A stretch of 64,000 nucleotides of DNA, taken from assembly GCF_030440555.1 (NCBI RefSeq), contig NZ_CP047118.1, positions 1,674,001 through 1,738,000 on the forward strand, given 5' to 3'. The notes under the pieces are model-generated. The model was not told where the DNA came from. It saw only the letters and a program-made list of their open reading frames with translations, and did no database searches. Below, one piece after another: positions 1 to 8,383 of the stretch. Position numbers and translations under genes: made by a program. Origin of the DNA: Corynebacterium caspium DSM 44850. GTDB taxonomy: Bacteria > Actinomycetota > Actinomycetes > Mycobacteriales > Mycobacteriaceae. Positions within the stretch are counted from its first letter, which is position 1; every line of letters starts with the position of its first letter.

Positions 1-720
1 GGCAATTTTGCGCGCTGCCCACTGCAAAACTTCATCAATTACTGGCTCCACCCGATTTTCCGCCAGCAAAATCTCCAAGCCACGACCCAAAGGCGGCGCC
101 CATTCTGGCTCCCCTAATTTAGCGATAACCACCCGCTGCAAAATTTCTTCTACCCCGGTGGAATCAAATCGCTGCAGGGCTTTTGCCCCCAAACTTCCCA
201 CCTCTTGGGATACTTTCTCCGCATTTTCCGGAGTGCTTAGCCAGCTTCCTAATTGGCGCGGAATTTCAGCTTGGGCAATTTTGGCGGTAATCAGCTCCGC
301 ATTTAAAAAATTATCTCCCACAAAATCTGATAATGCCGCCCCCAACTGGTCTTTTTTGCGCGGTATTAAAGCAGTGTGCGGAATCGGAATTCCCATAGGA
401 TGTTTAAATAGTGCGGTTACGGCAAACCAGTCCGCTAAACCGCCAACCATGCCAGCTTCTGCCCCCGCGCGCACATACCCTAACCAGCGCGGCACGGTAC
501 TTCCGGGGATGCCTTCAAGATGATGTTCCCACCAAGTGCAGGCCAAAAAGGTTATTGCAGCAAATACCAGGAGCGCGGTGACCAGGATTTTATGGTTGCG
601 CAGGCTCCGACGCCGAGAGTCCGCATCCGCTGGTGCGGGAGGTGCTGATAGTGCAGGTGATACTGACGGTTCGGGGGTGCCTGGTGCGGGTTGGAGTGCG
701 TGTCTGGGCATGGGGGCCAT
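1..720 (-). CDS. DUF445 family membrane protein, 3' end outside window
   Basis: The reverse strand is open from an ATG at 720 to the window edge (240 codons, no stop), so only the N-terminal part is present. A Pro/Ala-rich start of about 30 residues is followed by one hydrophobic segment (ILVTALLVFAAITFLA), then the conserved DUF445 start: a charged WWEHHLEG stretch, GAEAGMVGGLADWFAVTALF and the motif HPMGIPIPHTALIPRKK. This family (YheB/YjiN-like) is membrane associated and of unknown function. No clear Shine-Dalgarno precedes 720, and the ATG at 711 is an alternative start. The family assignment is from recognised motifs; nothing can be said of the C-terminus. Confidence 0.8.
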   Translation of the reverse strand, partial: MAPMPRHALQPAPGTPEPSVSPALSAPPAPADADSRRRSLRNHKILVTALLVFAAITFLACTWWEHHLEGIPGSTVPRWLGYVRAGAEAGMVGGLADWFAVTALFKHPMGIPIPHTALIPRKKDQLGAALSDFVGDNFLNAELITAKIAQAEIPRQLGSWLSTPENAEKVSQEVGSLGAKALQRFDSTGVEEILQRVVIAKLGEPEWAPPLGRGLEILLAENRVEPVIDEVLQWAARKIA

Positions 721-863
721 TCTAGAAGTTTCGCAGGATTGCGGCGATGGTGCCGGTGCCGGCGGCGCGAGACGTGCGGCGAGTCGTGCGGCGGACGTGC
801 GCGGGCGGGCGCGGGCGGGCGCCACCAGCAGCATGGCCAGCAGCGCGCGCTGCGAATGCGCAA

Positions 864-896
864 ACCCGCCACCACAAGATTGCTGTGGTGGCGGGT
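864..896 (-). terminator. Perfect 13-bp hairpin, probable terminator
   Basis: The arms 864-876 and 884-896 are perfectly complementary around a 7-nt loop. On the minus strand the hairpin is followed by only three T. It lies in the 260-bp gap between the small membrane protein at 981-1349 and the DUF445 gene, so it most likely ends transcripts of the sdh side. The rest of 721-980 is GC-rich with no credible gene. Confidence 0.5.
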
Positions 897-980
897 GGGC
901 GGTTATGAAAATTTGGGGGTATTCCTTAGTTGAATCCAGTTGCGGCTAAGGGCGCTCAACATTGCCTTGCTGGATTTGAA

Positions 981-1349
981 CTAGTTTACGCGCCCGGTTT
1001 CGCGCACGTATGCGTGATAATCTCGGCGGCCAGATTTGATCAAAATGGTGCCGACTACTACTAGCAGGAGGGCGCTAATAATTCCTCCGGCAAGGAATGG
1101 CATTGCGGTGTGATTTGCTAGCCCAGTATTGCCATAGGCTGCAATTGCGCCACCCCATATAGCAATTCCTGCAGGACAAAGCGCTGCGAGTACAAGTCCC
1201 ATTCCAAGCCAAGTGCGCACTTTATTCAAAGAAGAATGTGGTGCGCTATAGCTCACGGGATCGTAACCGGCGATGTAATGCATTCCGCTTGCGCGGTAGG
1301 CTGGGAAATATTCCGCAGCTTGATTCGCCATAACCATCTGGCTATTCAT
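981..1349 (-). CDS. Small two-helix membrane protein downstream of sdhB
   Basis: A protein of 122 residues with two hydrophobic segments (roughly residues 48-70 and 82-105), a short basic loop and a charged C-terminus ending near an SGRRDYHAYV motif. A GAGAAAGG sequence lies about 12 nt before the ATG at 1349. It follows sdhB on the same strand after 70 bp. In C. glutamicum a small hypothetical membrane protein (cg0448) occupies the same place after sdhCAB, which supports it being a real gene. No function is known. It could be a respiratory-chain accessory protein, but that is only a guess from position. Confidence 0.7.
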   Translation of the reverse strand: MNSQMVMANQAAEYFPAYRASGMHYIAGYDPVSYSAPHSSLNKVRTWLGMGLVLAALCPAGIAIWGGAIAAYGNTGLANHTAMPFLAGGIISALLLVVVGTILIKSGRRDYHAYVRETGRVN

Positions 1350-1419
1350 TTCCGTGCCATGCCTTTCTCAAGGTGTTGAGCTTTTATTAAGCATTTTAAT
1401 ACTGATGGAGACTGTAGTT

Positions 1420-2169
1420 TTAATTTGCTTTATTTAACAGGGCCGCGCGGGCACGTTCTCTGGTTACTGCAGCTACTGCGCTTAGCGGAATGCCTGCGGG
1501 GCATACATCGGCGCATTCACCGTATAGGGAACAGTGTCCGAAGTTGGTTTCCATTTCATCAACCATCTTGCGGGCACGTTTGCCGCGCTCCTCTTTGCCT
1601 AGTGGCAATAAGGACAGGTGGGTTAGTTTGGCACCGGTAAAGAGGTGTGCTGCGCCATTGGGGCAAGCAGCTACGCAAGCTCCGCAGCCGATGCAGGCGG
1701 CGTGATCTAGGGAAAGCTCAGCGGTTTCGTGGTTTAGGTGCAGGGTGTCTGCATCGGGAGCGGTGCCGGCTTCGACGGAAATATAGCCGCCTTGTTGCAG
1801 CACGCGATCCAGCGCCGAGCGATCTACCACCATGTCCTTGATAACTGGATATGCGGCGGAGCGGAAAGGCTCTATGCGCAGCGTATCGCCATCTTTATAG
1901 TTAACTAGGCGCTGTTCACAGGCTGGGGCATTTTTGCCGGCACCGTGTGGGCGTCCGTTAACCATAAGTCCACAAGTGCCACAGATTCCTTCACGACAAT
2001 CTGAGGCGAAAGCAAAGGGTTCTTTGCCTTCTTCGATGATCTTGGTATTTATGTGATCGAGGAGTTCGAGGATGGACATCTGCTTGACAGCGTCATTTAC
2101 CTCGACGGTCTCGAAAGCACCTTCCTGGGTCGGTCCGGCCTGACGCCAGATCTCAAGATGAAGCTTCAT
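1420..2169 (-). CDS. sdhB: Succinate dehydrogenase iron-sulfur subunit
   Basis: SdhB carries electrons from the flavoprotein to the membrane haem subunit in complex II. The protein is 249 residues from the ATG at 2169, which overlaps the sdhA stop by one base (TAATG), a typical sign of translational coupling; a longer reading from 2274 would run into sdhA and is rejected. A [2Fe-2S] site is visible at C58, C63, C66 and C84 (motif CREGICGTCG). The C-terminal half has the cysteine groups CIGCGACVAACP and a later C-x6-C-x3-CP pattern for the 4Fe and 3Fe clusters. It is the last of the sdhC-sdhA-sdhB genes, all on the minus strand. Confidence 0.95.
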   Translation of the reverse strand: MKLHLEIWRQAGPTQEGAFETVEVNDAVKQMSILELLDHINTKIIEEGKEPFAFASDCREGICGTCGLMVNGRPHGAGKNAPACEQRLVNYKDGDTLRIEPFRSAAYPVIKDMVVDRSALDRVLQQGGYISVEAGTAPDADTLHLNHETAELSLDHAACIGCGACVAACPNGAAHLFTGAKLTHLSLLPLGKEERGKRARKMVDEMETNFGHCSLYGECADVCPAGIPLSAVAAVTRERARAALLNKAN

Positions 2170-4181
2170 TACTTGTAGTTCCTTGTCTGGAGCGGGATCG
2201 ATTCGAAGTACAGCGGCTCTGCGTGGCGGATGAATTTGCCATCGCCGGCGTCTTCCCAGGCAGAGATGAAGCACCAGTTGGCGTCATCGCGCTCAGCTTC
2301 GCCTTCTTCAGAGAGGTGATCCAGGCGGTAGTGCGCGCCACAGGATTCATCGCGATCCAGGGCATCTACGCACATGAGTTCAGCGAGTTCCATGTAGTCC
2401 TGAATGCGCAGGGCACGTTCTAGAACTTGGTTCATTTCCTTATCACTGCCCGGAATGCGCACATTTTCTTCGAATTCTGCTCGCAGTTCGCGAATTTTTT
2501 CGATGCCTTCGCGCATGAGGTCTTCTTCGCGGGCCACTCCGCAGTGCTTATACAGCAGATCGCCGAGTTTAATGTGGTAATAATCTGGGCCGTGCGGATC
2601 GCTACCGTGGGTATTCATCAGCTTATCGATGCGGGTGCGTGAGCGATCCATGGCTTCAGCTACTGCTGAATCATCAAGGGGTAGCACGGGCTCGTTGAGG
2701 TGCCGGGCCAGGTAGTTTGGCACGGTGAAGGGCAGGGTGAACCAGCCGTCTACAGAGGCTGAGAGCAGCGAGTTTGCTCCGAGGCGATTTGCCCCGTGGT
2801 AGGTCCAGGAGCATTCCCCGGCAGCGAAGAGGCCTTCTACTGAGGTCATTTCGTTGAAGTCGGTCCACAGGCCACCCATCGTGAAGTGCACTGTGGGCGC
2901 AATCCGCATGGGGGTTTTGTGGGGATCTTCCCCGATGGCTGCTTGGTACATGCGGAAGAGGTTGGAGTAACGCTCATCGATGGCTTTAACACCTAGACGC
3001 TCGAAAGCATCGCGGAAGTCTAGATAAGCCGAGTTGTGTAGCGGACCTATTCCGTAGCCGGCGTTGATTTGCTGGGAGATAGCTCTCGAGGCGACGTCGC
3101 GCGGAACCAAGTTACCAAAGGCTGGGTAGCGACGCTCTAGGAAATAATCGCGCTCATCTTCAGGGATTGAGAGGGGATCGCGATCATCGCCCTTTTTCTT
3201 GGGGGTCCAGATGCGGCCGTCGTTACGCAGGGATTCTGACATCAAAATGGTTTTTGATTGCCAGTCGGCGTTAATTGGAAGGCCGGTGGGGTGGAACTGG
3301 ATGAAGGAGGGGCTAGCCATATAGGCCCCTGATTGATAGGCGCGCACCATGGCTGAAGCATTGGAGTTAATAGCCAAGGTGGTCATGCCATAAACATTGC
3401 CGTAGCCGCCGGTACAGAGCACAACGGCGTGTCCGGTGAAGGCTTGGAGTTCCCCATTTATGAGGTTGCGGGTAACGATGCCACGTACTCGCTTTTTGCC
3501 GTCTTCTTCGGTAATGACGAAATCTTGCAGATCATTATGGGTAAAGATTTCTACTGAGCCCAGATGGATTTGGCGTTGTAGAGCTGCGGCAGCGGCGAGC
3601 TGTAGCTGCTGGCCGGTCTGTCCGCGGGTGTAGTAGGTGCGCGAAACCTGTACGCCGCCAAAGGAACGGGTGGCTAGAGTGCCGCCGTATTCGCGGGCAA
3701 AAGGGGCTCCGATGGCATTCATGTGGTCAATTACGCGTACTGATTCATAGGCTAGACGCCAGCAATCAGATTCGCGGCCGCGGTAATCGCCACCTTTAAC
3801 GGTGTCTTTTACGTGGCGGTAGGCGGAGTCATTATCTACTTTTTTGCCGCGGGCGGAGTTTACGCCACCTTGGGCAGCAATGGAGTGAGCCCGGCGCGGG
3901 GCATCGTGGTAGGTAAATACTTTGACGTTATAGCCGAGTTCCCCAAGTGCTGCGGCGGCGGCACCACCGGAGAGGCCGGTGCCAACGATTAGAACTTCGA
4001 ATTTGCGGCGGTTTAGTGGGGATACTAATTCCATGTGGTCTTTTTGGTATTGCCACATATCTTTAGTGGGCACGCCTTTGGGTTCGTTAGAATCCAAGAC
4101 TTTGCCAATGCTTACCCCTGGTGCGACTGTTGCCGGGGCAACGAAATCCGGACGAGAAACGGTATCAGTGTGAGTGCTCAT
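2169..4181 (-). CDS. sdhA: Succinate dehydrogenase flavoprotein subunit
   Basis: SdhA oxidises succinate to fumarate with covalent FAD. It has 670 residues, the size of the Bacillus/corynebacterial type-B enzymes. A dinucleotide-binding GTGLSGG motif starts near residue 67. H99 in the HSIAAQGG motif is the expected FAD-linking histidine, and the downstream HPTGLP and substrate-site motifs are intact. AGAAGG lies shortly before the ATG at 4181. It sits 19 bp after sdhC and overlaps sdhB by one base, so the three are one operon. Confidence 0.96.
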   Translation of the reverse strand: MSTHTDTVSRPDFVAPATVAPGVSIGKVLDSNEPKGVPTKDMWQYQKDHMELVSPLNRRKFEVLIVGTGLSGGAAAAALGELGYNVKVFTYHDAPRRAHSIAAQGGVNSARGKKVDNDSAYRHVKDTVKGGDYRGRESDCWRLAYESVRVIDHMNAIGAPFAREYGGTLATRSFGGVQVSRTYYTRGQTGQQLQLAAAAALQRQIHLGSVEIFTHNDLQDFVITEEDGKKRVRGIVTRNLINGELQAFTGHAVVLCTGGYGNVYGMTTLAINSNASAMVRAYQSGAYMASPSFIQFHPTGLPINADWQSKTILMSESLRNDGRIWTPKKKGDDRDPLSIPEDERDYFLERRYPAFGNLVPRDVASRAISQQINAGYGIGPLHNSAYLDFRDAFERLGVKAIDERYSNLFRMYQAAIGEDPHKTPMRIAPTVHFTMGGLWTDFNEMTSVEGLFAAGECSWTYHGANRLGANSLLSASVDGWFTLPFTVPNYLARHLNEPVLPLDDSAVAEAMDRSRTRIDKLMNTHGSDPHGPDYYHIKLGDLLYKHCGVAREEDLMREGIEKIRELRAEFEENVRIPGSDKEMNQVLERALRIQDYMELAELMCVDALDRDESCGAHYRLDHLSEEGEAERDDANWCFISAWEDAGDGKFIRHAEPLYFESIPLQTRNYK

Positions 4182-4200
4182 GTTTTAACCTTCTAACCCC

Positions 4201-4956
4201 TTAGCTCAGCCAACCGAGGGCGATCGACAACGGCATGATGATGTTGCCCACCAGCACTATGGCGGGAAGCGCATAGGCGATGGCGGTAATAGCTGCGCGG
4301 GTGCGGTGACCGGTAATACCTAGATCAGAGCAGGCCAGCACGATGCCGTGTGTGAGGTGGAGGAACATGGCAAGCATTGCCACCATGTACCAGATGGTTA
4401 CGGGCCAGCGACTGAAAGTGGCGAGCATATTATTATAAATTTCGCCATGGGCAAATGTTTCTGGTGCTGCTGGCTGTACTCCCATGGTGAGGTCCAAGAT
4501 ATGGAAGATAATAAATGCTAGGAGCACCAGTCCGGTTACCAGCATGGTGCGGGTAGCAAAGGAATTTAGGCCGCCCATAAGGTCTGTGCGCCGGAATTTA
4601 CCCCGGAAGTTGCGGGAGCGCCCGTGCAGGGCGAAGGCTCCGTAAATATGGAAAATGAGGGCGGCTAGCAGAATTATCCTGAGGAACCACAAGATGGATT
4701 CTTCTGGGAAGAGGGGGGTTCCTAGTTCGCGGAGGAAGTGGCCATATTCATCAATGGCTGGGGTGTCTCCGTGGTCTGGGAGATAAATCTTTAAATTGCC
4801 CACCATGTGGGCTACTAAAAAGCCGCCGAACATTAAGCCGGTTATGGCCATCCCTAATTTGATGGCCCAAGCGGGCATTCCGCGCTGGGGGCGGATCGGT
4901 TCTTCGGTGATTTTGCCGTGTCGAATGGCTTCACGGTCAGGATTTCTAACAGTCAT
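4201..4956 (-). CDS. sdhC: Succinate dehydrogenase cytochrome b558 subunit
   Basis: The membrane anchor of type-B complex II, 251 residues with about five transmembrane helices starting at residue 29. Histidines inside helices (LVAHMVG, IFHIYG, IFHILD, LHLTHG) fit the two axial haem b pairs of this family, which passes electrons to menaquinone. An unusually good GGAGG lies 4 nt before the ATG at 4956. It is the first gene of the sdh operon, so the operon promoter should be in the 410-bp gap 4957-5366. In C. glutamicum ramB separates lpd from sdhC; no such gene is present here. Confidence 0.95.
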   Translation of the reverse strand: MTVRNPDREAIRHGKITEEPIRPQRGMPAWAIKLGMAITGLMFGGFLVAHMVGNLKIYLPDHGDTPAIDEYGHFLRELGTPLFPEESILWFLRIILLAALIFHIYGAFALHGRSRNFRGKFRRTDLMGGLNSFATRTMLVTGLVLLAFIIFHILDLTMGVQPAAPETFAHGEIYNNMLATFSRWPVTIWYMVAMLAMFLHLTHGIVLACSDLGITGHRTRAAITAIAYALPAIVLVGNIIMPLSIALGWLS

Positions 4957-5070
4957 GGCACCTCCAATATCTAGCTACCAGCCTAGGGGCCAGTTGGAGG
5001 TTTTACAGACTTCCCAAAGCCTAAGGTCGACAATCGGCAAAAAGTACGACTGACCTGCTGAAAATTAGAA

Positions 5071-5085
5071 AGGTAAGGGTTACCT
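5071..5085. promoter_or_regulatory. DtxR-box-like palindrome upstream of sdhC
   Basis: AGGTAAGGGTTACCT is a perfect 6-bp inverted repeat around a 3-nt centre, and it matches the core of the corynebacterial iron-regulator box (TTAGGTTAG-S-CTAACCTAA) at most positions. It is 115 bp before the sdhC start. Iron control of sdh through DtxR/RipA is known in C. glutamicum; binding here is inferred. The rest of 5086-5270 is AT-rich with several possible -10 sequences and no gene. Confidence 0.35.
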
Positions 5086-5271
5086 AGTAGGGCGTAATTA
5101 AGCCTTAGGGAATCCTGGGAAAATATCTAATAACCTGCAAATACCTAATAAGTGTTCTAGCTCACACCCAAACTGATTATTAATCTAAGTATCTATATTG
5201 ACTATGTGACCCATATTTGCGATAACCCCTTTTCGGGGTATCCCATCGGCGAGGTTTCTGGCAATTGGTAC

Positions 5272-5324
5272 AAAAATCCCAGGAATCCCTGCTTGCCTTC
5301 GCAACTAGTCAGGTATTCCTGGGA
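5272..5324 (-). terminator. Terminator of lpd
   Basis: The arms 5277-5286 and 5315-5324 form a perfect 10-bp stem, extended by a further 4 bp (5288-5291 with 5310-5313) beyond a single mismatch. On the minus strand the stem is followed by five T (5272-5276). It lies 43 bp past the lpd stop, and separates lpd from the sdh operon. Confidence 0.8.
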
Positions 5325-5366
5325 AGTGAAATATAGCGCCAGATCTAAAGCCCTAAATTATCAGGC

Positions 5367-6776
5367 TTAGAAGTTAATCATATGACCCATGGTGCCTTCA
5401 GCAGCTTCCTTAATAGCCTCAGACATCGTGGGGTGAATATGGACATTTCGTCCAATCTCTTCTGCCGTGAGATCAAAACGCTGAGCCAAGGTCAGTTCAG
5501 CTAGCATTTCAGAAACATTGGCACCTACCAGGTGGGCCCCAATTAGCTCCCCGTATTCAGCATCCACAATCACCTTGGCAAAACCTTGCGGTTCGCCCAT
5601 GCCTACAGCCTTGCCATTAGCACTGAAGGGGAATACTGCGGTTTTGATTTCCCGGCCAGCAAATTTCTCCTTCGCTGCAGCTTCGGTATAACCAAAAGAA
5701 GCTACCTGCGGATTACAGAAGGTGGCGCGCGGCATCATCATATAATCGCCAAGTTCTAGGGTTTCAGCTCCTGCAATGGTTTCTGCAGCTACTACACCTT
5801 GTGCTTCAGCTACGTGGGCTAGCTGCAGTTTGGCGGTGACATCGCCAATGGCATAAATATGCTCCACATTGGTTCGCATGCGCTCATCAATAGCAATGGC
5901 ACCACGATCAGTGAGCTTTACCCCGGTGTTCTCTAGGCCAAAGCCTTCGACTCGTGGAGCGAAACCAACTGAGACCAGCACGCGATCCACCGTCAAGGTT
6001 TCCCGCTTGCTGCCATCTTTGGATTCAATATCTACCTCTACTGCGTGGCCAAGATCGCGCACGGCAGTGGTCTTGGTAGCTGTCATCAGCTTTACGCCAA
6101 GCTTCTTATAGGCTTTGGCGATTTCTTTGGATACTTCAGGCTCTTCATTGGGAAGCACCCGATCCATGAACTCGACGAGGGTGAGCTCTACTCCGTAGTT
6201 AGCCAGGACATAAGCAAATTCCATCCCGATTGCCCCGCCACCGACAATAACCATGGAGCGAGGGGCTTCAGGATTTAGGATCTGCTCTTCATAGGAGACC
6301 ACATTTTTGGAGAATTCTACTCCTGGCAGGGTACGAACTACCGAGCCAGTGGCAATAATGACATCATCGAAAGTGATGGTTTTACCAGCATCTTCGCCTT
6401 CGGTGATGGTAATCGAGTGCGCATCTACAAAAGAACCAAGACCATTGATTTCGGTGATCTTATTCTTCTTCATTAAGTAGTGGACACCCTTGACGATGCC
6501 AGAAGATACCTTGCGCGAACGCGCGTGGGCAGCCCCGAAATCAAATTTAGCGTCACCAGAAATACCGAATAAAGAGGCTTCTTTATTGAAGATATAGGCA
6601 AGCTCAGCATTTTTAAGCAAAGCCTTAGAAGGAATACAGCCTACGTTGAGGCAAACGCCTCCCCAGTATTGCTTCTCAACGACTGCAACTTTTTTACCTA
6701 GCTGTGCTGCACGAATGGCGGCGACGTACCCACCGGGGCCCGCGCCGAGGACTACGACATCAAAATGATTATTCAC
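5367..6776 (-). CDS. lpd: Dihydrolipoamide dehydrogenase
   Basis: The E3 component shared by the 2-oxoacid dehydrogenase complexes reoxidises dihydrolipoyl groups with NAD. The protein has 469 residues. The FAD-binding GAGPGG lies at 11-16, the redox-active pair at C42 and C47 ([13 protein letters not shown]), the NAD-binding GGGAIGMEF in the middle, and the active-site H448 and E453 in HPTMSE near the C-terminus. The start is GTG at 6776, with a -10-like TATTGT 7 nt upstream and no Shine-Dalgarno, which suggests a leaderless transcript. It is monocistronic, with its own terminator. Confidence 0.95.
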   Translation of the reverse strand: MNNHFDVVVLGAGPGGYVAAIRAAQLGKKVAVVEKQYWGGVCLNVGCIPSKALLKNAELAYIFNKEASLFGISGDAKFDFGAAHARSRKVSSGIVKGVHYLMKKNKITEINGLGSFVDAHSITITEGEDAGKTITFDDVIIATGSVVRTLPGVEFSKNVVSYEEQILNPEAPRSMVIVGGGAIGMEFAYVLANYGVELTLVEFMDRVLPNEEPEVSKEIAKAYKKLGVKLMTATKTTAVRDLGHAVEVDIESKDGSKRETLTVDRVLVSVGFAPRVEGFGLENTGVKLTDRGAIAIDERMRTNVEHIYAIGDVTAKLQLAHVAEAQGVVAAETIAGAETLELGDYMMMPRATFCNPQVASFGYTEAAAKEKFAGREIKTAVFPFSANGKAVGMGEPQGFAKVIVDAEYGELIGAHLVGANVSEMLAELTLAQRFDLTAEEIGRNVHIHPTMSEAIKEAAEGTMGHMINF

Positions 6777-6881
6777 GAGGTCAACAATACGGGCATACCC
6801 AGAGTTTTGCTGATTTTCTCACCCCGGCCCCAAGTATGGGGTTAAACAAAGGCAGATACTATTTATGAAATCCAATGTTTA

Positions 6882-6903
6882 AAGCCGACTGGAATACCGG
6901 CTT
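6882..6903 (-). terminator. Weak hairpin terminator after the small ORF
   Basis: The arms 6882-6887 and 6898-6903 pair perfectly (6 bp, 10-nt loop), followed by TTT on the minus strand. It lies 34 nt past the stop of the 36-codon ORF at 6937-7047, which is mild support for that ORF being transcribed. The remaining sequence from 6777 to 6881 should hold the lpd promoter. Confidence 0.4.
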
Positions 6904-6936
6904 ATGGGGGTGAGATTTAGCCGAAAATCTAGACCT

Positions 6937-7047
6937 TTAGAGCAAACCTAAACCTAAGGAAATCTGCGAAGATAACGAAGAGCCGGCATGTAAAAATCCG
7001 CCGAGGAATTCGTTGATAGTAACTACGATTCTTTCAATAAAATTCAT
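6937..7047 (-). CDS. Possible 36-residue hydrophobic peptide next to mycolyltransferases
   Basis: The ATG at 7047 is preceded by GGAAAGG with 11 nt spacing, and a weak terminator follows the stop. The peptide starts MNFIERIVVTINEFLGG, has no signal peptide, and holds a run of serines (AGSSLSSQISLG) and a hydrophobic leucine-rich end. Size, lack of a signal peptide, amphipathic pattern and serines resemble the tiny PorA, PorH and ProtX proteins of C. glutamicum, which carry O-linked mycolate added by mycolyltransferase C. I do not recognise it as an ortholog of any of them. The longer 139-codon reading through 7356 is only the antisense of an alanine-rich leader. It could also be non-coding. 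Confidence 0.4.
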   Translation of the reverse strand: MNFIERIVVTINEFLGGFLHAGSSLSSQISLGLGLL

Positions 7048-7171
7048 GGGTGTTGTGGCCTTTCCACGGTGAGGCGGCAAATGATGGTTCTTAATGCTAC
7101 ATCGCATGTCCGCCGGCTTCTGTAACATCACCCCAGAACCTGCCCACAAACCTGGAGAAGCACCCATCTTG

Positions 7172-8278
7172 ATGAATTCCGCTAAAGCCTTGCGCCATTG
7201 CATCGCCACCTTGGGCGCATTTGCCACCGTAGCTGTACTTAGTTGCGCTTTACCGACACCGCCTGCCAGTGCTGCGGCGCACCCTGCTGCGCACCCGGCT
7301 GCACTCCCGGCCGCACACCCGGCTCCGGCCGCGGCTGCAGCAGTCGCCCCAGCCACCGCAGAGCCTCCTGCCTGGCAAAAGTTAGTCGCAGCGCATCCTC
7401 AGGCAGAAGTGGTACACGTTTTTTCGCAAGCGATGCACCGGCCCATTCCGGTGGCACTTCTTAAAGCGGCACCCGGCGCGCCCACCCTTTATGTCCTAAA
7501 CGGGGCTGATGGGGGTCAAGGGCAGGCCAACTGGATAGATCAGACCGATATTTTAGATTTTTATGCCAATAAGGGCCTTAATGTGGTCATCGTAATGGCT
7601 GGGCAGCATTCTTATTATGCGGATTGGGAGCAACCTTCGGAGGTATTGGGTGGGCCGCAGAAATGGGAGACTTTTTTGACCGCCGAATTGCCGGGGGTAA
7701 TTGAGAAGCAGGCGCAGGCCGGGCCTAAGCGGGCAATTTTAGGGATGTCAATGTCTGCTACTTCGGCTTTAGTTTTAGCTGAGCAGCATCCGGGGTTATA
7801 CCAGGCTGTGGCCTCTTTTTCGGGTTGTGCTGCAACTACTTCGCCCGAAGGAATTGCGGCGGTAATGCTTACTACTGGTGCCGGAAAAGCTGATGCCGTG
7901 CAGATGTGGGGCCAACCAGGTTCAGCGCAGTGGTGGCGACACGATGCGGTGCATAATGCGGAAAAATTACGAGGTATTCCCTTATATATTTCCTCTGGTT
8001 CAGGCTTAGCGGGGGAAAATGATCTACTTGGTGGGCCTTATTTGCGGAATTTCCCATTAGCCAAAGCTTTAGGTTTTGCCATCAATACCACTACTGCGGG
8101 AGGAGCTATTGAGGCCGTAACTAATAAGTGCACCCATGATCTAGCTGCTAAACTGGGCCGTCTAGATATTCCGGCGGAATTCAATTTCCGTGCAGCGGGC
8201 ACCCATTCGTGGGGATATTGGCAGGATGACCTGCGTAAATCATGGCCCATTATTGCTGGAGGCCTCGGCTTGCAGTAG
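7172..8278 (+). CDS. Secreted mycolyltransferase (antigen 85/Cmt family)
   Basis: Esterases of this family move mycolate from trehalose monomycolate to arabinogalactan, to a second trehalose mycolate, or to proteins, outside the plasma membrane. The start is taken as ATG 7172 with GGAGAAG 11 nt upstream; this gives 368 residues with a signal peptide ending in an Ala/Pro-rich stretch (AAHPAAHPAALPAAHP). An upstream start at 7094 would add 26 residues without a signal-peptide character. The nucleophile is expected at S193 in GMSMSAT, and the histidine of the triad in GTHSWGYW near the C-terminus. It is followed after 105 bp by a second family member of similar structure. Confidence 0.88.
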   Translation: MNSAKALRHCIATLGAFATVAVLSCALPTPPASAAAHPAAHPAALPAAHPAPAAAAAVAPATAEPPAWQKLVAAHPQAEVVHVFSQAMHRPIPVALLKAAPGAPTLYVLNGADGGQGQANWIDQTDILDFYANKGLNVVIVMAGQHSYYADWEQPSEVLGGPQKWETFLTAELPGVIEKQAQAGPKRAILGMSMSATSALVLAEQHPGLYQAVASFSGCAATTSPEGIAAVMLTTGAGKADAVQMWGQPGSAQWWRHDAVHNAEKLRGIPLYISSGSGLAGENDLLGGPYLRNFPLAKALGFAINTTTAGGAIEAVTNKCTHDLAAKLGRLDIPAEFNFRAAGTHSWGYWQDDLRKSWPIIAGGLGLQ

Positions 8279-8338
8279 GTGTACGGGAATTAAAGACGGC
8301 TGGAAGATGTTAAAAATCAGCCAATATTCCCGATACAC
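8279..8338 (+). other. Nested hairpin between the two mycolyltransferase genes
   Basis: Directly after the first stop, arms 8279-8290 and 8326-8338 pair with one bulged base, and inside them GGCTG (8298-8302) pairs with CAGCC (8318-8322). No T-run follows closely, so it is a doubtful terminator. It may instead be a processing or stability element in a shared transcript. Confidence 0.45.
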
Positions 8339-8383
8339 TCTTATAAGACAGTAAATCGCTTGAGGCAAAGGACTCTGACACTG

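Noticed and set aside
8..949. Plus-strand ORFs of 171 and 137 residues
   Set aside because: They are antisense to the DUF445 gene and its GC-rich upstream region; the minus frame has clear family motifs.
6937..7356. 139-residue minus ORF with an Ala/Gly-rich start
   Set aside because: Most of it is the complement of the Ala/Pro-rich leader of the mycolyltransferase; only its last 36 codons have a credible start site.
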